Positions 31,377 through 35,337 of a stretch of 35,337 nucleotides of DNA are shown here, piece after piece. Location: positions 1 through 35,337 of IMG/VR virus record IMGVR_UViG_3300033143_001548; one strand, given 5' to 3'. A program made the translations under genes and the position numbers. How positions within the stretch are numbered: the stretch's first letter is position 1; each line of letters opens with the position of its first letter. A model generated the notes under the pieces. It was not told the DNA's origin. It ran no database searches and saw only the letters and a list, made by a program, of their open reading frames with translations. This stretch comes from a virus.

Positions 31377-31656
31377 AGATAACTTACAACTAGAGATACA
31401 CTATGCAAATAGCACTGATGAAGTACTTACATTCTCAATAGGTCCTATTGGAGAATTAACAGTAAGCTACGATGAACTAGCTCAAATGATATCAGATGGT
31501 TTATCATATGATGACCAGCATTGGTTATTTGAGGCATTCTCAACAAGAACTAACTTACTAGATATTTATACTTTCCACTTAGCTATCATTCAATCCAGTC
31601 ATGGAGCTGTAGTTAAAGAGGAAACAGAAGTTATATATCAGAGAGTAAGAAAATGA
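31366..31656 (+). CDS. Hypothetical 96-residue acidic protein
   Basis: The start is ATG 31366, eight bases after AAGGAGG; a further in-frame ATG at 31336 lies inside the previous gene and has no site. The product has an N-terminal beta part (NLQLEIHYANS, VLTFSIGPIGELTVSY), then helices (DELAQMISDGL, YDDQHWLFEAFS). Compact acidic alpha/beta protein of unknown family. Confidence 0.6.
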   Translation: MNYKDNLQLEIHYANSTDEVLTFSIGPIGELTVSYDELAQMISDGLSYDDQHWLFEAFSTRTNLLDIYTFHLAIIQSSHGAVVKEETEVIYQRVRK

Positions 31657-31792
31657 TTCAATATTGCCTTCGGCAAGTATAAAAAAGCTATTCAACTAAT
31701 GAAGTTAATATATAGTAATTGTAGGGGTTGTTAAGGCGATTCGCTCCCTTGACAGTCCTGAACATTATTACAACTATAAGGAGGTTAACGTA
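31657..31792 (+). other. Non-coding spacer with two hairpins
   Basis: The gap between two small genes holds TTGCC/GGCAA (31664-31668, 31672-31676; triloop) and a weaker stem around GCG/CGC (31736-31738, 31742-31744). Neither is followed by a T run. TTGACA at 31749-31754 has no proper -10 at 17 bases. It may be a processing or leader structure for the gene at 31793. Confidence 0.4.
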
Positions 31793-31963
31793 ATGAAAGG
31801 CACAGTAATCAGAATCTATAAAAAATTCGTGATTGCAGAAATAAATGGAGAACTAGATTTTATTAAGAATAAAAAAGCATTTCACATTGGTGAAACAATT
31901 GAATATAAAAAACGTAACGTATACCGAGGTATACCACACATCAAATATAAGGAGATGGCATAA
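31793..31963 (+). CDS. Stand-alone RsgI N-terminal-like domain (possible anti-sigma protein)
   Basis: 56 residues with AAGGAGG upstream. The pattern MKGTVIRIYKKFVIAEING, then LDFIKNKKAFHIGETIEY, matches by eye the small beta-barrel at the N-terminus of RsgI anti-sigma factors (MKG-V--I--K-A-V---G-F--V------VG--I-F), which bind sigma-I in Bacillota. There is no transmembrane helix or sensor domain, so it would be cytoplasmic. A phage copy could block or redirect a host sigma factor, but a plain OB- or S1-like nucleic-acid-binding fold cannot be excluded. It overlaps the next gene by one base. Confidence 0.5.
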   Translation: MKGTVIRIYKKFVIAEINGELDFIKNKKAFHIGETIEYKKRNVYRGIPHIKYKEMA

Positions 31964-32211
31964 TGTCTAAACAAGAAAATAAAGATACATCAAACATATC
32001 ATTCACCAACTTAAACACACTCAAAGAATCAGGAGCAACTGTTGAATTTGAGGCAAGAAAAGATACTCGTTCAGCAGAAGATGTATATTTCAATAAACTA
32101 GAAGAACCTGTTAAAATTAAACTGGGTTCTGATGAGTGTATTGAGATGGTCAAAAAGATAAACGGTTGTATAGACTGTCCAAACTTTGTAAAGTGTATCC
32201 TAAATAAATAA
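31963..32211 (+). CDS. Hypothetical 82-residue protein with Cys cluster
   Basis: The start overlaps the preceding stop (TAATG), with AAGGAGA upstream. Residues 1-40 look disordered (SKQENKDTSNIS). The rest ends in GCIDCPNFVKCILNK, giving C-x2-C-x5-C plus a Cys about nine residues earlier, likely one metal site. Translational coupling to the RsgI-like gene suggests related timing. No family recognised. Confidence 0.55.
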   Translation: MSKQENKDTSNISFTNLNTLKESGATVEFEARKDTRSAEDVYFNKLEEPVKIKLGSDECIEMVKKINGCIDCPNFVKCILNK

Positions 32212-32232
32212 TCTCGTGAAAGGAGATAACTA

Positions 32233-33447
32233 ATGAAAACTTTAACTAAATATGAAGAAATCAAAGCAATGCTAGAAAATGAATCATCAAATGAATCATC
32301 TGCACCTAAAGAAAAAGTTGCAACATTACCAACTCAGAATTACTATACTAAAGTATGTAAGCAGAAAAACGTACAGCCTATTCCAAACTTTGAACAATTA
32401 ACTCAGAATGTACTATCTGATGAAATTAAAAAAGTTCAAAAACTTGCCAATTTTGCACCTATTACATCAGGTCAAATCACAGGCTTAGAAAAACGTTTCG
32501 CAAAATGCTTCATGCCACTTCCAGAAAACCTTCTAGAGTTAAGCATGAATCAAGCATCAGAAATGATTAAAAAGCTTGATATAATCTACGAGCAAAAATA
32601 CGCTCACATCGTTACAGAAGGTCAACTAGACTTCATAGGGAAAATGGTTATTTGCCCAGATATAGGAGTATACGAATTATGTAATGCTCCTCAAGAATTA
32701 GTACAAGCTAAAAGCGACAACGTTGATGAAATAGTTGTTCGTAAGCAAATGCTTGAAAAAATATTCAGCCTTAAGCAAAAAGCAATTACATCTCAAGATG
32801 GTTCATTAGCTGACCTAGAGTTAGCTGAAAAACAAACCACTGATGAGATTGCTAAATTTGAAGATGAGCAAGTTATTCTTAAAGCTCAACTAGAAGAAAT
32901 CACTTCATCATTTGATATAGAGAATGTAGCTAAATTCTATACTAAAGAAGAAGTTTCACTATTCATTCAAAAGCACCAAGCAACATATTACAAATGGTCT
33001 AAAACTAGAGCATCAGATGGTCAACGTGATTTAATCAACGTTCTTAGAAAACGTGTCGGAGACCCAGAATTAGACCATGCAACATTGATGCAATTCAATA
33101 AAGATACTGCTAACAAATACATCACTCAACTTCAATCAGAAGGTGGTCAGATGGCTAAAGCTCCAGTTGAAGAAACTTATGAAGATACTGATAGAGCTTT
33201 AATGTTCCCTAAAACATTAGCCGAGGCTGAAGAGGCTTATCATAAATCACTTAGAGATACTGTATATAAACTTTGTGCAGTAATTGGTCAAAACGCAGAT
33301 AACAATCCAATCTTTGAATCAGCTAATTTCAATGCAGAGTTCAGAGATTTAATTAGAACTACTTATGTTTACACAGAAAAACAACATTTAATCGACTTGC
33401 TAGCACCAGTAGTAAGCGAAGAAGATGTTGAAGAAATATTGAAATAA
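32233..33447 (+). CDS. 404-residue helical protein with three repeated modules
   Basis: Three diverged copies of a module that starts T/S-x-G-Q and continues with helices: ITSGQITGLEKRF (77 on), VTEGQLDFIGKMV (127 on) and ASDGQRDLINVLRKR (260 on). Copies one and three also keep the second helix (SMNQASEMIKKLD; NKDTANKYITQLQ). Similar single modules occur at the ends of phage DNA-binding and recombination proteins. A coiled coil (about 185-225) joins copies two and three. AAAGGAGA precedes the ATG and a terminator follows. The likely role is DNA- or protein-binding scaffolding; no enzyme motif was seen. Confidence 0.62.
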   Translation: MKTLTKYEEIKAMLENESSNESSAPKEKVATLPTQNYYTKVCKQKNVQPIPNFEQLTQNVLSDEIKKVQKLANFAPITSGQITGLEKRFAKCFMPLPENLLELSMNQASEMIKKLDIIYEQKYAHIVTEGQLDFIGKMVICPDIGVYELCNAPQELVQAKSDNVDEIVVRKQMLEKIFSLKQKAITSQDGSLADLELAEKQTTDEIAKFEDEQVILKAQLEEITSSFDIENVAKFYTKEEVSLFIQKHQATYYKWSKTRASDGQRDLINVLRKRVGDPELDHATLMQFNKDTANKYITQLQSEGGQMAKAPVEETYEDTDRALMFPKTLAEAEEAYHKSLRDTVYKLCAVIGQNADNNPIFESANFNAEFRDLIRTTYVYTEKQHLIDLLAPVVSEEDVEEILK

Positions 33448-33451
33448 TTCT

Positions 33452-33478
33452 AAGCCGGGTTAACGCTCGGCTTTTTTT
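33452..33478 (+). terminator. Intrinsic terminator after the 404-residue protein gene
   Basis: AAGCCG (33452-33457) pairs with CGGCTT (33468-33473), with a 10-base loop and T run to 33478. It closes the first part of the plus-strand operon and separates it from the genes with the shared C-terminal peptide. Confidence 0.8.
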
Positions 33479-33486
33479 AAAACCGG

Positions 33487-33515
33487 GTCCAAGTATCATG
33501 GACGCTACGAAAGGA
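33487..33515 (+). promoter_or_regulatory. Hairpin leader before the gene at 33524
   Basis: GTCCA (33487-33491) pairs with TGGAC (33499-33503). ACGAAAGGA follows at 33507-33515, directly before the start. The same nine bases follow a hairpin before the ligase gene (5299-5307). It could be a shared leader element controlling translation. Confidence 0.4.
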
Positions 33516-33523
33516 CGTGACAC

Positions 33524-33796
33524 ATGCTAAGGGTATTAGTTCAACAACATGCTGAATTAGTTTATCACCAATTAATACATAATCAACCTAATAGAGAATG
33601 TATATGTATATTAAAAGAAAATAACTATGGACATATTAGTGTATATAGAGAATCTGATGATTCATTTTACAGTACATATACAGATATAGTTGACGCATTA
33701 AAAAAACTAAGAGAAATGTATACAATAACTATCCTAGACGACCTTACCCAGGGTGGTAAAAACATCTATACAGCCTTGATGGAGAGTGTGAAATGA
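33524..33796 (+). CDS. Hypothetical 90-residue protein with shared C-terminal peptide
   Basis: Not recognised. AAAGGA precedes ATG 33524. The body has alternating helix and strand features (AELVYHQLIHNQP, ECICILKENNYGHISVYRE). The last residues GKNIYTALMESVK carry the peptide shared by five proteins here. The end contains GGAGAG, which also serves as the ribosome binding site of the next gene, whose ATG overlaps this stop as ATGA. First of three consecutive tail-bearing genes. Confidence 0.62.
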   Translation: MLRVLVQQHAELVYHQLIHNQPNRECICILKENNYGHISVYRESDDSFYSTYTDIVDALKKLREMYTITILDDLTQGGKNIYTALMESVK

Positions 33797-34086
33797 AGAC
33801 TATCATTTACAAAGTAGATAAAACACAATGGATAATTTTTATAAAAATGTTATGTAAAACATATAAAAACTTTCGTTCAAACTTTGAAATATATAAATCT
33901 TCTCCACCTGCGACAATATATGATTATGTAGCTATTGAAATAAGAACAGATGGTTATGATTCTTATTTTGCATATTGGGGTTCAACTTCATGGGAAAATA
34001 TAATCTCTAATGAAAATGGAGAATTTATAATATTTAATTCTGGTAAAATCCTATCAAAACTTTTAGGAAGTGTTAAACATGATTAA
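33793..34086 (+). CDS. Hypothetical 97-residue protein with shared C-terminal peptide
   Basis: Not recognised. It overlaps the previous gene by four bases and uses the GGAG inside that gene's tail. The body is Tyr/Trp-rich and beta-prone (YFAYWGSTSWENI, GEFIIFNS). The shared peptide reads SGKILSKLLGSVK and is followed by two extra residues, His-Asp, the only copy not exactly terminal. AGGAAG within the tail serves the next small gene. Base use is very AT-rich. Confidence 0.62.
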   Translation: MKTIIYKVDKTQWIIFIKMLCKTYKNFRSNFEIYKSSPPATIYDYVAIEIRTDGYDSYFAYWGSTSWENIISNENGEFIIFNSGKILSKLLGSVKHD

Positions 34087-34177
34087 AAAAATATGCACAC
34101 AGTATATAGTTTTTATTTCAATGTCCCTAATTATAGCCCTATGTATAGTTATGAGATGGATACAAATAATGCCTTAA
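34079..34177 (+). CDS. 32-residue membrane peptide
   Basis: ATG 34079 overlaps the previous gene by eight bases, with AGGAAG ten bases upstream. The product is a short basic N-terminus followed by one hydrophobic helix (YIVFISMSLIIALCIVMRW) and a short polar end, typical of a single-pass membrane peptide. Its existence rests on start site, spacing and hydrophobic character only. Confidence 0.42.
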   Translation: MIKKICTQYIVFISMSLIIALCIVMRWIQIMP

Positions 34178-34210
34178 GAGGCTCTTCAAGACGTGTAACC
34201 ATTGCAATCA

Positions 34211-34228
34211 CTGGGTTGTAGGACCCGG
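34211..34228 (+). promoter_or_regulatory. Hairpin before the gene at 34257
   Basis: CTGGGT (34211-34216) pairs with ACCCGG (34223-34228), one G-T wobble, loop TGTAGG. TATACT follows at 34231-34236 without a matching -35 at the right distance. The stem may regulate the downstream gene or mark the 5' end of its transcript. Confidence 0.38.
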
Positions 34229-34256
34229 ACTATACTTTTCAAAGGAGGTATAATTG

Positions 34257-34781
34257 ATGGAATTTATATTATTTATATTAATATTTTCAGTGAATACAGG
34301 CTTAATTATTTTTTTCTTAGTTCACCTCATAGAGAACTTTATAAGAAAACAAATAAAACAGCACAGATATACTAAAAGAATTAAAAAACGTAACGCTGAA
34401 ATACGATACAAACAAATGTTAAAAGAATTAGAAGAACAAAATGTATTACCTAGTCAAATAGTACGCACCAATTTAGATGCCTTAGATGTATTAAGAAATG
34501 CAGCTGAACAAACACCCTGGGACTTTCCCAGAGAACCATATCAATATAATGATAGAGACTTCACAGCTCGTAATCATTATTTAGAAGAAGGCACGATTGT
34601 GAAATTATATGCATATAAAGAAACGTGGAAAGTCATAAGAAATAATGACCCTTATGAATTCCGCGAAATATATCTATTAATAAACAATAAAGGTAATTAT
34701 ACAAAAGCACATCGTAGCGATATAGAACTTATCTACCCTAAGAGTAAAATACTATCAGCCCTATTGGAGAGTGTAAAATGA
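34257..34781 (+). CDS. Membrane-anchored protein with shared C-terminal peptide
   Basis: 174 residues. ATG 34257 is favoured over the in-frame TTG one codon earlier; AAAGGAGG precedes it. Residues 2-24 form a transmembrane helix (FILFILIFSVNTGLIIFFLV), then a very basic segment (KQIKQHRYTKRIKKR) and a helix. The C-terminal part (about 108-160, EEGTIVKLYAYKETWKVIRN) looks like a small SH3-type barrel. It ends KSKILSALLESVK, the shared peptide. The tail DNA (TTGGAGAGTG, ATGA overlap) supplies the start signal of the next gene. Because this body is anchored in membrane, the tail peptide would face the cytoplasm. Confidence 0.62.
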   Translation: MEFILFILIFSVNTGLIIFFLVHLIENFIRKQIKQHRYTKRIKKRNAEIRYKQMLKELEEQNVLPSQIVRTNLDALDVLRNAAEQTPWDFPREPYQYNDRDFTARNHYLEEGTIVKLYAYKETWKVIRNNDPYEFREIYLLINNKGNYTKAHRSDIELIYPKSKILSALLESVK

Positions 34782-35179
34782 AAAATATTTTTGATGAGAT
34801 AGAAAAGGCAACTGACCTATTAAATAAAAAATGGATGAACGATGAGGCTAAAGCTAAAACAACAGCTAAAATAACTGATATGAGAAAAAGCATAGATGAA
34901 GTTGTTAAAGAAGCTCTTCATACTTATGATATTGGAGAGATAATAGATACACTATATTGGGAAGGTGTTAAAACAATTGATATAGTTGCTCATTATGGTA
35001 ATCAATCATATGCAACTGTAGAAATCAAAAATGAAACATTCTCAATAGTTGTAAATCTCGATGAATACAAATACTACATAGTAGCAACAACACGCATCCC
35101 AGAGCCCTTAGAGGACGTGGCTAAAGCCCTTACCCTAAAGCTTAGAGATGGCATCTTAAAACTATTGAAGGAGGAATAA
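34778..35179 (+). CDS. Hypothetical 133-residue protein
   Basis: Overlaps the previous gene by four bases (ATGA) and uses the GGAG in its tail. Residues 1-50 are helical (EIEKATDLLNKKW, DMRKSIDEVVKEAL); 60-105 are beta strands (VKTIDIVAHYGNQSYATVEI, SIVVNLDEYKYYIVATT); the end is helical (ALTLKLRDGILKLLKEE). The end ILKLLK faintly resembles the shared peptide but does not meet the pattern. No family recognised. Confidence 0.6.
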   Translation: MKNIFDEIEKATDLLNKKWMNDEAKAKTTAKITDMRKSIDEVVKEALHTYDIGEIIDTLYWEGVKTIDIVAHYGNQSYATVEIKNETFSIVVNLDEYKYYIVATTRIPEPLEDVAKALTLKLRDGILKLLKEE

Positions 35180-35181
35180 CA

Positions 35182-35337
35182 ATGAAAAAAATAATTACAA
35201 TAGCAATCATTTTATCACTATTAATGGTAATGATATCATGTGACAACAATAAAGGAACTAATTATGATTATGAATCAAGATTTATATCATTAAATATACG
35301 TTATGAAATCACAGACGGTAAATTTGAAATTGTTGTA
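35182..35337 (+). CDS. Small lipoprotein, runs into the window end
   Basis: 52 codons are visible. AAGGAGGA precedes ATG 35182. Residues 1-19 are a typical lipoprotein signal (KKIITIAIILSLLMVMIS) followed by C20 in a usable lipobox (MIS-C), then a Asp/Asn-rich linker and beta strands (ISLNIRYEITDGKFEIVV). The product would be lipid-anchored outside the cell membrane, a place used by phage superinfection-exclusion lipoproteins; that role is only possible. If the window closes on itself, the next codon is TGA at bases 1-3 and the protein is complete at 52 residues. Confidence 0.65.
   Translation, partial: MKKIITIAIILSLLMVMISCDNNKGTNYDYESRFISLNIRYEITDGKFEIVV

Noticed and set aside
31698-31733. 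11-codon frame with two cysteines in the spacer
   Set aside because: Too short, with no ribosome binding site; consistent with chance.
31749-31780. TTGACA upstream of the RsgI-like gene as a promoter
   Set aside because: At 17 bases the -10 would be AACTAT; TATAAG lies 20 bases away and overlaps the ribosome binding site. Too weak to call.
34202-34236. TTGCAA and TATACT as a promoter for the gene at 34257
   Set aside because: The spacer is 23 bases, far from 17.
1-35337. CRISPR array, tRNA, integrase or transposase
   Set aside because: No regularly spaced repeats, no T-loop consensus in a cloverleaf context, and no recombinase or transposase motifs were seen in the translated products. The Cas4-like nuclease alone does not indicate CRISPR.

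Overview
The window reads as the genome, or most of it, of a short-tailed (podovirus-type) bacteriophage of a low-G+C bacterium. Reasons: a terminase, portal, scaffold and major capsid block followed by an adaptor, a P22 gp10-like nozzle, a sialidase-type spike and two large internal virion proteins, with no tape measure, tail tube or sheath. Almost every gene has a strong AGGAGG-type ribosome binding site. Together with an XhlA-like lysis protein, an RsgI-like domain and a lipoprotein, this points to a Bacillota or related host and argues against Bacteroidota. The host is an inference.

Layout. Plus strand, 1-6.6 kb: small unknown genes plus DNA metabolism (Fe-S PD-(D/E)XK nuclease, metallophosphoesterase, RusA-like resolvase, ATP-dependent DNA ligase), closed by a bidirectional terminator at 6596-6622. 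Minus strand, 6.6-29.7 kb: one long late operon. In transcription order it holds a zincin-like protein, two small proteins, small terminase, three decoration or fibre genes, large terminase, portal, scaffold, capsid, a zinc-knuckle protein, adaptor, nozzle, spike, M15 peptidase, two internal virion proteins and the XhlA-like protein. Three near-perfect sigma-70 promoters serve it: at its head (29884-29912), inside portal before scaffold and capsid (21999-22027), and right after capsid (20169-20197). The last has a palindrome in its spacer and an intrinsic-terminator hairpin at its start point.

29.7-30.5 kb is a divergent control region without genes. It contains a G+C-rich, hairpin-dense stretch (30048-30457) that looks like a structured non-coding RNA or a cis-acting DNA site. 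Plus strand, 30.5-35.3 kb: mostly small early-type genes, including an RsgI-N-like 56-residue protein, a 404-residue protein with three repeated helical modules, and three genes in a row that share a C-terminal peptide.

Both plus-strand blocks face the same way. If the ends are joined they form one transcription unit that leaves the 30 kb control region and meets the late operon at the 6.6 kb terminator, which suggests a circular or circularly permuted map. No DNA polymerase, primase, helicase, integrase, repressor or tRNA was recognised. The phage probably uses the host replisome and adds its own recombination and ligation enzymes. The least explained signals are the C-terminal peptide shared by five otherwise unrelated small proteins and the structured 30 kb region.
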